Shown one piece after another: positions 9,054-16,793 of a stretch of DNA of 64,000 bases (its first letter is position 1; every line of letters starts with the position of its first letter). The stretch is from contig DVFL01000012.1 in assembly GCA_018713255.1 (NCBI GenBank), positions 1 to 64,000 of the forward strand, in the 5' to 3' direction. The notes under the pieces were generated by a model. That model ran no database searches. It saw only the letters and a list, made by a program, of their open reading frames with translations, and had not been told where the DNA came from. This DNA comes from Candidatus Cottocaccamicrobium excrementipullorum. GTDB taxonomy: Bacteria; Bacillota; Clostridia; Lachnospirales; Lachnospiraceae. The translations under genes were made by a program, and so were the position numbers.

Positions 9054-9761
9054 TTATCCATTAAAACTCCACCCATAATCATTGTGATATATCATCTGTT
9101 TCGTCATGCCGCCGTCAATGCAGATATTTTCTCCGGTAATAAATCCGGCCTTGTCAGAACAGAGGTACAGAACCATGTTGGCGATATCTAAGGGGTTGCC
9201 TACCCGGCCGGCGGGATGCTGAAGAGCGTCTGGACCGGTATATTCGGTATAGGCGGTGTCAATCCAGCCGGGGGAAATGGAATTGACCCGGACTTTTCCT
9301 GCCAGACTGACAGAGAGAGCATGGGTGAGGGCGGCAATGCCTCCTTTGGCGGCGGTGTAGCTTTCCGTCTGGGGCTGGCTCATCCGGTCCCGGGAGGAAG
9401 AGAGGTTGACGATGGCTGCTCCGGGGGCGAAATAGGGGAGGAAGAGCTTAGTCAGATAAAAGGGCGCGGCAACGCCTACCTGAAGAGCATAATTGAATTC
9501 TTCGTAGGAGCAGTGGGAAATCCCTTTCATCAGCGGCAGCGCGTTGTTGATCAGGTAATCCACATGACCGTAATCAGCGATTACTTTTTCGGCAAAGCGG
9601 TGCAGGGTTTCCTTGTCCGCCACATCTCCCGTAAAATATTCATTAGGCTGTTTATCAATGATGCAGACGGAGGCTCCATTTTTCTGGAATTCTTCTCCGA
9701 TGCATTTTCCGATTCCTTGTACGCCGCCGGTAATAACGGCAACTTTATGCTGAAACATCAT
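9054..9761 (-). CDS. SDR-family NAD(P)-dependent oxidoreductase
   Basis: A 235-residue classical short-chain dehydrogenase/reductase. It shows the Rossmann start VAVITGGVQGIGK, the NNAL segment (INNALPLM), the active-site Ser in NLSSSRDR, the YxxxK pair in SYTAAKGG and the family C-terminal ENICIDGGMT. The frame is open further upstream, but AAGGAGG lies 8 nt before the ATG whose first base is at 9761, so I start there. A second ATG follows at once. The substrate cannot be told; family members of this length reduce sugars, keto acids or steroids. The gene is followed on the same strand by the HNH protein gene. Confidence 0.88.
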   Translation of the reverse strand: MMFQHKVAVITGGVQGIGKCIGEEFQKNGASVCIIDKQPNEYFTGDVADKETLHRFAEKVIADYGHVDYLINNALPLMKGISHCSYEEFNYALQVGVAAPFYLTKLFLPYFAPGAAIVNLSSSRDRMSQPQTESYTAAKGGIAALTHALSVSLAGKVRVNSISPGWIDTAYTEYTGPDALQHPAGRVGNPLDIANMVLYLCSDKAGFITGENICIDGGMTKQMIYHNDYGWSFNG

Positions 9762-9877
9762 AGGCTTATCCTCCTTTGTGTGTCCAGTATACCATGGGAG
9801 AATGGGAAAGACCATAAAATTCTGAGACCTTGAGGCAGGGGATGGCGGGAAGAAGGGCAGCCTAAATTGGCGGAAAG

Positions 9878-9919
9878 AGCTGCCGGCTGGTTTTCCGTTG
9901 CCGGCAGCTTTCTTCTTTT
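9878..9919 (+). terminator. GC-rich hairpin with T-rich tail upstream of the Nudix gene
   Basis: AGCTGCCGGC (9878-9887) pairs with GCCGGCAGCT (9900-9909), a 10-bp perfect stem followed by TTCTTCTTTT on the plus strand. It looks like an intrinsic terminator for rightward transcription although no rightward gene precedes it. A TATAAT at 9922-9927, with TTGCCG at 9898-9903 18 nt before it, could be a weak promoter for the Nudix gene that overlaps the stem. Confidence 0.55.
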
Positions 9920-10013
9920 GCTATAATTGGATTATAACGCCGGTATCACAGGAGCGTGACGAATAGAGATGGCAGATGAGAAGGGGAAAATGCCAAGGTT
10001 TGGAGGGAAAATA

Positions 10014-10523
10014 ATGAATGGAAATCTGGTGGAGGGAAAGCTTCGGAATATGACCAGCCTTTATCTGCGGCATGGAAATGAGCTGCTGCTTTTATACCGA
10101 ATTGGTTCCAAGGTAGTGGGGGATTCTTACGTAGCCTCGGCTGGAGGACATTTTGAGTCAGAGGAATTAAATGACGCCAGGGCCTGCGCTCTGCGGGAAC
10201 TGTATGAAGAGACGGGAATTAAGGAGCAGGAAATTGATCAGTTATCGCTGCGGTATATCACTCTTCGGAGGAAGGACAATGAAATCCGGCAGAATTATTA
10301 TTTTTTTGCGGAGCTGAAAGAGCGGAGGGAAGGATTAAAGAGCAATGAGGGACAGCTGGAATGGTTTAAGATGGATGAATTGCTGGACAATATGCCTCAA
10401 ATGCCCTTTACGGCTTATTATGTGGTGAAGCATTACCTGGAACGGGGAAAGGACACCAATGCCTTGTATGCAGGGATTGCCGCAGAATCCGGCGTGGCGT
10501 TTATTGAAATGAATGAGTTTTAG
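10014..10523 (+). CDS. Nudix hydrolase
   Basis: A 169-residue Nudix protein. The Nudix box is complete: GGHFESEEL, then the helix CALRELYEETGI with the REXXEE metal ligands. These enzymes hydrolyse nucleoside diphosphates linked to another moiety (damaged nucleotides, sugar nucleotides and similar); the substrate is not evident here. I prefer the ATG at 10014, with GGAGGG at 10002-10007, over the ATG at 9969 whose AGGAG lies 14 nt away. The last 35 residues (YAGIAAESGVAFIEMNEF) form a tail beyond the usual core. Confidence 0.88.
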   Translation: MNGNLVEGKLRNMTSLYLRHGNELLLLYRIGSKVVGDSYVASAGGHFESEELNDARACALRELYEETGIKEQEIDQLSLRYITLRRKDNEIRQNYYFFAELKERREGLKSNEGQLEWFKMDELLDNMPQMPFTAYYVVKHYLERGKDTNALYAGIAAESGVAFIEMNEF

Positions 10524-10589
10524 AAGACAAGGGACATCAGTATGAGGTGAATGAAAGTTATCTTCAGCAGGGCCGTCTGCGGACATGCA

Positions 10590-10644
10590 GGCGCTGCATT
10601 AGACATCCCTGAATTGACGCCGCCTATCTGGCGGCGGGACTTTC
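10590..10644 (+). repeat. Dispersed 55-bp palindromic repeat, copy A
   Basis: The sequence begins GGCGCTGCATTAGACATCC and ends with the stem-loop GCCGCCTATCTGGCGGC. It matches copy B (11623-11676, minus strand) at about 46 of 55 positions and is clearly related to copy C (45958-46012). It lies between the Nudix and flavin reductase genes, about 150 nt ahead of the latter. There is no coding content. It behaves like a REP-type or small non-autonomous repeat, or a structured RNA element. Confidence 0.7.
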
Positions 10645-10687
10645 GGGGAAAATTTAAAATGACAGGCGAAGCCTGACAGATAATAGT

Positions 10688-10745
10688 TATACTTTCTTTT
10701 GGGAAAGTATATATCTTAAAAGTGCGTACTTGTATTAAGAAAGTA
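10688..10745 (+). promoter_or_regulatory. Probable operator region of the flavin reductase gene
   Basis: A 9-bp perfect inverted repeat, TATACTTTC (10688-10696) and GAAAGTATA (10703-10711), is followed by AAAGTGCGTACTTG and another GAAAGTAT half site. Sequences of this kind occur upstream of flavin reductase and HxlR-type redox regulator genes in Clostridia as I recall them, so an HxlR-like repressor is a reasonable guess. No such regulator gene is in the window. Confidence 0.4.
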
Positions 10746-10795
10746 TTCGATTTATCATGATGACATAAGAAAAATCGTAAAGGAGCCATGAAGTC

Positions 10796-11368
10796 ATGAA
10801 AAAAGATTTTGGAGTACAGCCTTATTTGTTCCCGATGCCTACTTATATGATTGGCACATATAATGAAGACGACACCGTAGACGTGATGATGATGGCCTGG
10901 GGCGGCATCTGCGCAGAAGATATGGTGGCGCTGAATCTGGAAGCCGACCATAAGACCGTTGCGAATATCAAGGCGAGAGGGGCCTTTACCCTTGCTGTTC
11001 CTGGAGCGGATACCTTGGAGGCTTCGGATTATCTGGGAATTGCTACAGCGAATAAGACGGCGGACAAATTCGCCCGTACCGGTCTTCACGCGGTGAAAAG
11101 CCAGAGAGTGGACGCTCCGGTGATCGAAGAGTATCCGGTTACCCTGGAATGCACCGTGGAGAAGATGGAAGATGAGCCTTACGGCCTCCGGGTGCTGGGC
11201 CGCATCGTCAATGTGCTGGCTGATGAAAAGGTTCTGGATGAGAAAGGGAAGATCGATGCGGGAAAGATCAATGCCTTTGCTTTTGATCAGATGCAGAACG
11301 GCTACTACGGAATTGGCGAAAAAATCGGCCAGGCATGGAAAAGCGGCGCCGGGCTGGTAAAAAAATAA
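10796..11368 (+). CDS. Flavin reductase family protein (flavoredoxin-like)
   Basis: A 190-residue FMN-binding split-barrel protein of the flavin reductase (FMN_red/RutF-like) group. Typical features are the N-terminal PYLFPMPTYMIGTY, MMAWGGICAEDMVALNL, the TVANIKARGAFTLAVP segment and DYLGIATANKTADKFA. Such proteins bind FMN and pass electrons from NAD(P)H or ferredoxin to acceptors; in strict anaerobes they are tied to redox or oxygen stress. AAGGAGCC precedes the ATG by 9 nt. It stands alone between a likely operator upstream and a strong terminator downstream, so it is a monocistronic unit. Confidence 0.85.
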   Translation: MKKDFGVQPYLFPMPTYMIGTYNEDDTVDVMMMAWGGICAEDMVALNLEADHKTVANIKARGAFTLAVPGADTLEASDYLGIATANKTADKFARTGLHAVKSQRVDAPVIEEYPVTLECTVEKMEDEPYGLRVLGRIVNVLADEKVLDEKGKIDAGKINAFAFDQMQNGYYGIGEKIGQAWKSGAGLVKK

Positions 11369-11379
11369 AATAAGTTTTG

Positions 11380-11424
11380 GCTCTCTGCTGTTCGGTTAAG
11401 GGACAGCGGGGAGCTTTTTTATTT
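11380..11424 (+). terminator. Intrinsic terminator of the flavin reductase gene
   Basis: A 12-bp stem with some G-T pairs, GCTCTCTGCTGT (11380-11391) and ACAGCGGGGAGC (11403-11414), is followed by TTTTTTATTTT. It ends 56 nt after the stop codon. Confidence 0.9.
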
Positions 11425-11795
11425 TAGACAGAGGGAAAATATCACCGATGGCCGGGCTCCTGTGCTATACTGAAATTACTAAGGAAATTGCTGCTAGTGG
11501 CTGAATCTGCGTTCTTTTCCGGGGATTGCAGAATAAGTCAGTCAGAAAAATTGGAGGATTGGAGGGGGAGAAATGGGAATCTGGACAATGAAGCCTTGAT
11601 GCCAGGGCCAGACATTGCTGTGAAAATCCCGCCGCCGGATAGGCGGCATCAATTCATGGATGCCAAATGTGCCGCCAGATTTTTATGAAATGATTGGAGC
11701 ATTGGCTGCTGTGTCTGCCGCCAATGCATGCAGGCTATTGTGCGGCGGCCCTGGAAGCGTATCGATTAATCAGGGATAAAACAGGAGGTACAGGA
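11425..11795 (+). other. Intergenic stretch with repeat copy B
   Basis: About 370 bp without a convincing gene. At 11573-11599 an 8-residue open frame (MGIWTMKP) has a strong GGAGGGGG ribosome binding site and ends 24 bp before repeat copy B, as if a longer gene had been cut off there. A TATACT box stands at 11466. The rest, including the open frame leading into the hydrolase, shows no family resemblance. Confidence 0.4.
11623..11676 (-). repeat. Dispersed 55-bp palindromic repeat, copy B
   Basis: Read on the minus strand it starts GGCGGCACATTTGGCATCC and contains the stem-loop GCCGCCTATCCGGCGGC. Together with TGAATTGATG in the centre it is almost the same as copy A, 1 kb away in the opposite orientation. 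It lies 120 bp upstream of the alpha/beta hydrolase start. Confidence 0.7.
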
Positions 11796-12590
11796 ATGTC
11801 GTATTTTAATCATGAAAATTTGCTGCAAAAAGATGATTTTGGAAAACCGCAGGAAGGGAAAGCGGGAAAGATTTATTATGAAGTAAGAGGAGCGGGGATG
11901 CCGGTTGTATTTTTACACGGAAATACGGCCTCATCCAGGATGTTTGAACCGCTTTTGCCCCTGTATGAGGACAAATTTCAGGTTATCCTCATGGACTTTC
12001 TTGGCAATGGAAGATCTGAGCGGGTGGAAAAGTTTTCGCCGGATGTATGGATGGACCAGGCTGCGCAGGTGATTGGACTGCTGGAGCATCTGAAGGTGGG
12101 AAAGGCAGGCCTTGTGGGCTGCAGCGGAGGCGCCTGGACCGCGGTGAATACAGGATTGATGAGACCGGATCTGATAAAGGGGATCGTGGCGGACAGCTTT
12201 GACGGAAGAACCCTGGGAGAAGGATTTGCGGAAAATCTGGTTCGGGAACGGCAGGCGGCAAAGAAGGATCCGCAGTCAGCCGGATTTTATGCCTGGTGTC
12301 AGGGGGATGACTGGGAGCAGATTGTGGATAAAGACACGGAAGCCCTGCTGCAGTGTGCAAAACTGGGGCGTCCCCTGTTTGCTGCGCCTTTGTCTCAACT
12401 GTCCCTTCCCCTTCTGCTGATGGGCAGTCTGGGAGATCAGATGACCAGGAGGGATCTTAAACAGGAGTATGAAGAGATCGCCGGAGAGACCGGCGGGGAA
12501 ATCTGCCTCTTCCCTCAGGGAGGGCACCCGGCGCTGTTTTCCAATGCGGAAGAGGCGGCGGAGGTGATCTGCCGGTTTTTCCAGAAATAA
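11796..12590 (+). CDS. Alpha/beta hydrolase
   Basis: A 264-residue alpha/beta-fold hydrolase. The sequence shows the oxyanion segment VVFLHGNTASS, the DFLGNGRS turn, the nucleophile elbow GCSGG with Ser110, an acid in LLMGSLGDQ (Asp214) and the final GGHP with His244, so the triad is complete. An esterase or amide hydrolase on a small substrate is likely; nothing in the neighbourhood names it. The ATG at 11796 has AGGAGG 7 nt upstream; the open frame extending to 11694 is not protein-like. The next gene is an AraC regulator in the same direction, 180 bp away. Confidence 0.87.
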   Translation: MSYFNHENLLQKDDFGKPQEGKAGKIYYEVRGAGMPVVFLHGNTASSRMFEPLLPLYEDKFQVILMDFLGNGRSERVEKFSPDVWMDQAAQVIGLLEHLKVGKAGLVGCSGGAWTAVNTGLMRPDLIKGIVADSFDGRTLGEGFAENLVRERQAAKKDPQSAGFYAWCQGDDWEQIVDKDTEALLQCAKLGRPLFAAPLSQLSLPLLLMGSLGDQMTRRDLKQEYEEIAGETGGEICLFPQGGHPALFSNAEEAAEVICRFFQK

Positions 12591-12771
12591 TCCGATAGCT
12601 GCCGCTGCTGTCCGGAAGCCTTTTTTGTCTTTTTCGCTTCTGCTGTCTTTGAATTTGAAGACATTTTACAAGATTTTGCCAAAGCCCGATGATACAATAC
12701 ACGCAGGCAGCCAGCGCATGGCAAGTTAAGCTTTCGTCATGATCAAAGGCGCAGGCAAGGAGGGACAGAAA

Positions 12772-13617
12772 GTGGAGAAAGAAGAAAAAACAGCGGTTTA
12801 CGACAAAGGGCTGCGGGTGGAGGCGTTCTGCTTTCATGGAATGGCGCGGCCCTTTCCTAATCATTTTCATGAATATTATGTAATCGGCTTAGTGGAGAAG
12901 GGAGAACGGCGGCTGGTGTGCAGAAATCAGGAGTATGTCATTGGCCAGGGAAATATGATTTTGTTTAACCCGGGGGACAGTCACAGCTGCCGGCAGGCAG
13001 ATGAAGGGGCGATGGATTATCTGGGGCTGAATATCACCAAAGAAGTGATGGCAGGTCTGGCAGAAGAGATTACGGGAGATCCGCTGCTTCCGGGATTTTC
13101 TGCGGCGGTGGTTCAGGACGAGGAAGCTGCCTGCTGTCTGAAATCCCTTCATGAGCAGATTATGGGTGGATCGGCTGAGTTTGGAAAGGAGGAGAATCTG
13201 CTTCTGCTTCTTTCCATGCTGATTCAGCGGTATGGGCGGCCTTTTGCGGAATGTATTCCGGAATGCAGGGAGGAGATTGAGGCGGCATGTCGGTTCATGG
13301 AACTGCATTATGCCGAGCACATTTCTTTGGATCAGATCTGCCGCCTTACCGGCCTGAGCAAATCCACTTTGCTCAGAGCTTTTGCCAAAGAGAAGGGCGT
13401 TACGCCCTATTGTTACCTGGAAAATATTCGGATCGGCGCGGCGAAAAGGCTGCTGGAACAGGGCGCGGCTCCTGTGGAGGCGGCGCTGCAGACCGGTTTT
13501 TCTGATCAAAGCCATTTTACCAATTACTTCAGCCGGTTTATTGGCCTGGCCCCTGGCGTTTACCGGAAAATATTCCTGAATCAGGAAGAAGCAGGAGGGG
13601 CCGAAGATGAAGAATAA
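12772..13617 (+). CDS. AraC-family transcriptional regulator (GTG start)
   Basis: A 281-residue AraC/XylS regulator. The N-terminal cupin (HFHEYYVIGLVEKGERR, then GNMILFNPGDSHSC) is a ligand-sensing barrel. The C-terminal 100 residues contain two HTH motifs: SLDQICRLTGLSKSTLLRAF and VEAALQTGFSDQSHFTNYFS, ending in the usual GVYRK. I take GTG at 12772 as the start because AGGAGG (12758-12763) lies 8 nt upstream; the ATG at 12739 has no site. It overlaps the EamA transporter gene by 11 nt and is followed by a DUF2000 gene, so it probably controls this small operon, perhaps by sensing the transported compound. Confidence 0.88.
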   Translation: MEKEEKTAVYDKGLRVEAFCFHGMARPFPNHFHEYYVIGLVEKGERRLVCRNQEYVIGQGNMILFNPGDSHSCRQADEGAMDYLGLNITKEVMAGLAEEITGDPLLPGFSAAVVQDEEAACCLKSLHEQIMGGSAEFGKEENLLLLLSMLIQRYGRPFAECIPECREEIEAACRFMELHYAEHISLDQICRLTGLSKSTLLRAFAKEKGVTPYCYLENIRIGAAKRLLEQGAAPVEAALQTGFSDQSHFTNYFSRFIGLAPGVYRKIFLNQEEAGGAEDEE

Positions 13618-14485
13618 AACAGCCAAAGGGCATCTGGCGGCCCTTTTTACCATACTTATCTGGGGCACTACGTTTATTTCAACGAAGGTGCTGCTGCAGG
13701 ATTTTCTGCCGGCAGAGATTTTATTTGTCCGCTTTGTCATCGGCTTTCTGGCTCTGTGGATGGTTTGTCCCCGGCGGTTAAAAGGGATACGGCCTGAGCA
13801 GGAGCTTCTCTTTGCCGGGGCGGGGCTCTGCGGCGTATGTCTGTATTATCTGCTGGAAAATATTGCCTTAACCCTTACAATGGCGTCCAATGTAGGCGTT
13901 ATTATCTCCGTGGCGCCTTTTTTCACGGCAATCTTCTCCAGATTGTTTCTGGAAGAAGAAGAGCGGCTGGGGAAGGCCTTCGCTTTTGGATTTATGGCGG
14001 CTATGGGAGGAATCGGGATCATCAGTTTCAGCGATACCGGTCTGGAACTTAATCCTGCCGGAGACCTGCTGGCGCTTCTGGCCGCCGGAGTTTGGGCGGT
14101 TTATTCCATTCTTTCCAGGAAAATCAGCGAATATGGTTATCCTGCCGTACTGACTACTCGAAAAATATTTTTCTATGGAATCCTGTTTATGGTGCCGGTA
14201 ATGTTCTTTTTTGACATTCCATGGAAGGCGGACCGGTTTTTCAATCCGGTTTACTGTTTTAATCTGCTGTTTCTGGGCCTTGGGGCATCGGCGCTGTGCT
14301 TTGTCACCTGGAACGCCGCTGTAGCATGGCTTGGAGCGGTGAAAACCAGCGCTTACATCTATCTGGTTCCGGTGATTACGGTGGCGGCTTCTGCGCTGAT
14401 TCTTAAGGAACCCTTTACCTGGAGAATTGGGGCAGGCATGGTTCTTACGGTAGCAGGATTGTTCCTTTCGGAGGGGAAAGGGTAA
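13607..14485 (+). CDS. EamA/DMT-family transporter
   Basis: A 292-residue membrane protein with about ten predicted transmembrane segments and two EamA repeats: LFTILIWGTTFISTKVLL in the first, LLALLAAGVWAVYSILSRK at the start of the second. DMT proteins of this type export amino acids or other small metabolites, or take up sugars. It overlaps the AraC regulator gene (GGAGGGG upstream of the ATG lies in that gene) and precedes DUF2000 by 14 nt, giving a three-gene operon. The substrate is unknown. Confidence 0.88.
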   Translation: MKNKTAKGHLAALFTILIWGTTFISTKVLLQDFLPAEILFVRFVIGFLALWMVCPRRLKGIRPEQELLFAGAGLCGVCLYYLLENIALTLTMASNVGVIISVAPFFTAIFSRLFLEEEERLGKAFAFGFMAAMGGIGIISFSDTGLELNPAGDLLALLAAGVWAVYSILSRKISEYGYPAVLTTRKIFFYGILFMVPVMFFFDIPWKADRFFNPVYCFNLLFLGLGASALCFVTWNAAVAWLGAVKTSAYIYLVPVITVAASALILKEPFTWRIGAGMVLTVAGLFLSEGKG

Positions 14486-14499
14486 GGAGGAAATCAGGG

Positions 14500-14922
14500 A
14501 TGAATCCAGAGGATGAAAAGTGTGTGATGGTGATTGACGAATCGATGCCGGCAGGCCTGATTGCCAATGCGGCGGCTATTATGGGAATTACTTTGGGAAA
14601 AGAAAAGCCGGAGAGTGTAGGGGCGAATGTCGTGGACGGAAGCGGCAGATTACACTTGGGAATTATTGAATTCCCAGTGCCGGTGTTAAAAGGATCCGGA
14701 GAAGAGATCCGGAGTATCCGGGACAGGCTTTATCTGCCGGAGTTTCGGGAGCTGACTACAGTAGACTTTTCCCGACTGGCACAGGGATGTAAAAACTATG
14801 AAGAATTTACGGAGAAAATGGCTTGTATGGATGAAAGGGAGCTGGAGTATCTGGGAATAGCCATCTGCGGGCCGAAAAAGAAGGTGAACAAGCTGACCGG
14901 GGGAATGCGGCTTTTGCGGTGA
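14500..14922 (+). CDS. DUF2000 family protein
   Basis: A 140-residue cytoplasmic protein that I recognise as DUF2000 by KCVMVIDESMPAGLIANAAA at the start and by GANVVDGSG and GIIEFPVPVLKG in the middle. The family has a peptidyl-tRNA hydrolase II-like fold; no function is established. It is the last gene of the AraC-EamA-DUF2000 operon, with AAGGAGG 8 nt upstream of its ATG. The link to a regulated transporter suggests handling of the same small molecule, which is inference only. Confidence 0.8.
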   Translation: MNPEDEKCVMVIDESMPAGLIANAAAIMGITLGKEKPESVGANVVDGSGRLHLGIIEFPVPVLKGSGEEIRSIRDRLYLPEFRELTTVDFSRLAQGCKNYEEFTEKMACMDERELEYLGIAICGPKKKVNKLTGGMRLLR

Positions 14923-14989
14923 AAGGGGAGGAAAACAGTGCCTGTGTGCAGGCTGATATGAAGCTAACAAAAAATCAATAAAAACGAAC

Positions 14990-15030
14990 GGATTATCCTG
15001 TCTCAATCGTATTATAGGTGAAGTGAATAA
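14990..15030 (+). promoter_or_regulatory. Possible ECF-type promoter ahead of the exported peptide
   Basis: CGAACG (about 14983) and CGTATT (about 15006) are about 17 nt apart, upstream of the exported peptide gene. This fits the loose -35 and CGT-type -10 pattern of ECF sigma factors, and the following operon encodes one, so autoregulation is possible. A sigma-A reading (TATTAT) is also possible, so the call is weak. Confidence 0.3.
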
Positions 15031-15060
15031 TACATCTTTTAAAATTAAGGAGGAAAACCT

Positions 15061-15351
15061 ATGAGACGAAAGGTAAAAAAAGCAGGGATTGGCATTTTCG
15101 CAGCGGCAATGGTATTATTGATGGGAACCACAAATGCATTTGCGGCAGGGCACAGACACGGCAGAAGATTTGCTGACGCTGACAGAATCGGCCTTTGTGA
15201 TAATGCGAGAACAGCCTGCTGCTGCATTGATCTGGATAATGACGGAATTTGTAACAACTGTGCCAGAAGCAGTTTTACTTCAAATGGATGGGGACGAAAC
15301 TACGTTGATCTGGACGGTGATGGCGTTTGCGATCATTATGGAACAAGATGA
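15061..15351 (+). CDS. Small exported protein with EF-hand-like Asp loops
   Basis: A 96-residue protein. The signal peptide is clear: MRRKVKKAG, a hydrophobic core GIFAAAMVLLMGTTNAF and an AFAAG cleavage region. The mature part of about 65 residues has two acidic loops of calcium-binding type, DLDNDGICN and DLDGDGVCD, as in EF-hands and dockerins, together with a Cys cluster (ACCCID). AAGGAGG stands 7 nt upstream of the ATG. It sits 46 nt before the ECF sigma gene and is probably in the same transcript. It may bind Ca2+ at the cell surface or act as a target or sensor of the sigma system. I know similar short proteins from Lachnospiraceae but no function. Confidence 0.75.
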   Translation: MRRKVKKAGIGIFAAAMVLLMGTTNAFAAGHRHGRRFADADRIGLCDNARTACCCIDLDNDGICNNCARSSFTSNGWGRNYVDLDGDGVCDHYGTR

Positions 15352-15397
15352 GAACCTGGCGCTGTCATGAGCGTGGGAAACGGCAGGGGACAATGGA

Positions 15398-15880
15398 ATG
15401 CGGAGTGAGCAGGAAGTAAACAAGGCCATTGAACAATACTCTGATATGGTTCGGCGGCTATGCATGATACAGTTAAAAAGCTACGCGGATACTGAGGACA
15501 TATTTCAAACCGTATTTTTGAAGTATGTCCTTAGTTCTGTTGCTTTTGAAAATGAAGAGCATGAAAAAGCATGGTTTATTCGGGTGACCATTAATGCCTG
15601 CAAAGATTTGCTGAAAAGCTTTTTCCATCGCCATGTTACTTCATTGGATGAGATTTTAGAAAGACCAGTACAAATGCGGGAAGATCACAGAGAGGTTTTG
15701 GAAGCGGTATTGTCACTGCCGCAAAAATACAGAGAGGTTGTCTATTTGCATTATTATGAGGGCTACACAGCTCCGGAAATCAGCCGGATTTTAGGGAAAA
15801 AAGTGAACACCATTTATACGCTCCTGACTCGTTCCAAGCAGATGCTTCGGGAAAAGCTGGGAGGTGATGAGGATGGATGA
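15398..15880 (+). CDS. ECF-type RNA polymerase sigma factor
   Basis: A 160-residue sigma-70 family protein with only regions 2 and 4. Region 2 is MVRRLCMIQLKSYADTEDIF and following; region 4 is LSLPQKYREVVYLHYYEGYT and then PEISRILGKKVNTIYTLLTR. Length and layout fit ECF factors of the SigI/SigV-like kind that pair with RsgI-type anti-sigma proteins. Its stop overlaps the start of the anti-sigma gene by 8 nt, so translation is coupled. The site before the ATG is weak (CAGGGGAC), which could keep expression low. It probably responds to an envelope signal through the next gene. Confidence 0.9.
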   Translation: MRSEQEVNKAIEQYSDMVRRLCMIQLKSYADTEDIFQTVFLKYVLSSVAFENEEHEKAWFIRVTINACKDLLKSFFHRHVTSLDEILERPVQMREDHREVLEAVLSLPQKYREVVYLHYYEGYTAPEISRILGKKVNTIYTLLTRSKQMLREKLGGDEDG

Positions 15881-16664
15881 TAAACTGAGAGAAGCCTTTG
15901 ACCAGATAAAGGCGGAAAATGAGTTAAAGCAAAAAACGAAAGATTTTATCATGGAAAAAACAAGGGGATATACACGGGTAAAGCTTGTAAATTACAGGCG
16001 CTTTGCATCTGCATTTGTGTGTATTGCCCTTTTGCTGATGGGAGGGCGTTGGCTGTATTTTACGCCTACCGTGGAAATCAGCATAGATATCAATCCGTCG
16101 ATTGAATTAGGGGTCAATCGTTTCGACCGAGTTGTTTCGTTAGAAAGTTATAATGATGACGGGAAATCCTTAGTCGATTCTCTTAATGTGAAATTTATGA
16201 ATTATTCTGATGCAGTTAACCAGATCATAGAAAGTGAAGATATTGTATCGTTGTTATCCAACGATGAAGTCATGACTATCGCTGTTATTGGATGGGAGAC
16301 GGAACAGTTTGAAGAAATCTTTTCAACGATGCAGTCTTGTACGGTGGGAAAAAGAAATGTTTACTGTTATTCTGCGCAGGGGGAAGAAGTTGAAGATGCT
16401 CATAAAGCCGGACTTTCTTATGGGAAATATAAAGCATTTTTAGAGGTGCAGGAACTTGATCCTAATATTACGGTTTCGGAAATACAGCACATGACAATGC
16501 GGGAAATCCGGGAATTAATTGATGAGTTATCCCAAAACGGTGAGAAGGAAAGGGGTTCCTCAGACCAGGAAAAAGGTCGTCTACCTTATGGGAACAGGAA
16601 CAGGCGCAGACAAGGCAGAGGAAATGGCAGAATGAATGCTGGAGGGATTGGAAGCCAGGAGTAA
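15873..16664 (+). CDS. RsgI-like membrane anti-sigma factor
   Basis: A protein of about 263 residues. An N-terminal cytoplasmic part (MDDKLREAFDQIKAENELKQ) is followed by a single transmembrane segment (FASAFVCIALLLMGGRWLYF) and then an extracellular anti-sigma domain of RsgI type, recognised by VEISIDINPSIELGVNRFDR. The C-terminal tail is rich in Arg, Gly and Asn. I take the ATG at 15873 because GGAGGTG lies 6 nt upstream; GTG at 15864 is inside that site. It overlaps the ECF sigma gene, the classical arrangement in which the membrane protein holds the sigma factor until a signal arrives. Unlike clostridial cellulosome RsgIs it carries no carbohydrate-binding module. Confidence 0.85.
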   Translation: MDDKLREAFDQIKAENELKQKTKDFIMEKTRGYTRVKLVNYRRFASAFVCIALLLMGGRWLYFTPTVEISIDINPSIELGVNRFDRVVSLESYNDDGKSLVDSLNVKFMNYSDAVNQIIESEDIVSLLSNDEVMTIAVIGWETEQFEEIFSTMQSCTVGKRNVYCYSAQGEEVEDAHKAGLSYGKYKAFLEVQELDPNITVSEIQHMTMREIRELIDELSQNGEKERGSSDQEKGRLPYGNRNRRRQGRGNGRMNAGGIGSQE

Positions 16665-16685
16665 GCGGCGAGGGATGAACAGTAA

Positions 16686-16768
16686 TAGTAAGCAAGGTGA
16701 GCAGTAAGCAGGGTGAATAGTAAACAGAAGGGGCGGCAAGACGGTATGTGGTGATTGACCTGCCGCCC
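16686..16768 (+). repeat. 16-bp tandem repeats followed by a hairpin
   Basis: Three imperfect 16-bp units follow the anti-sigma gene: TAGTAAGCAAGGTGAG, CAGTAAGCAGGGTGAA and TAGTAAACAGAAGGGG (16686-16733). GGGCGGCA (16731-16738) then pairs with TGCCGCCC (16761-16768). There is no T-run, so the hairpin is at best a weak terminator. Confidence 0.5.
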
Positions 16769-16793
16769 AAAGTTTGCTGATTGAAGGGCAGCT

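Noticed and set aside
9216-9833. Open frame of 205 codons opposite the SDR gene
   Set aside because: The SDR motifs on the minus strand are clear; the plus-strand product is Gly-rich noise.
11573-11599. Eight-residue open frame MGIWTMKP with a strong ribosome binding site
   Set aside because: Too short to support as a gene. It is mentioned as a possible truncated gene start or leader peptide only.
12323-12331. Single perfect DnaA box in the alpha/beta hydrolase gene
   Set aside because: One isolated 9-mer is expected by chance in a window of this size.
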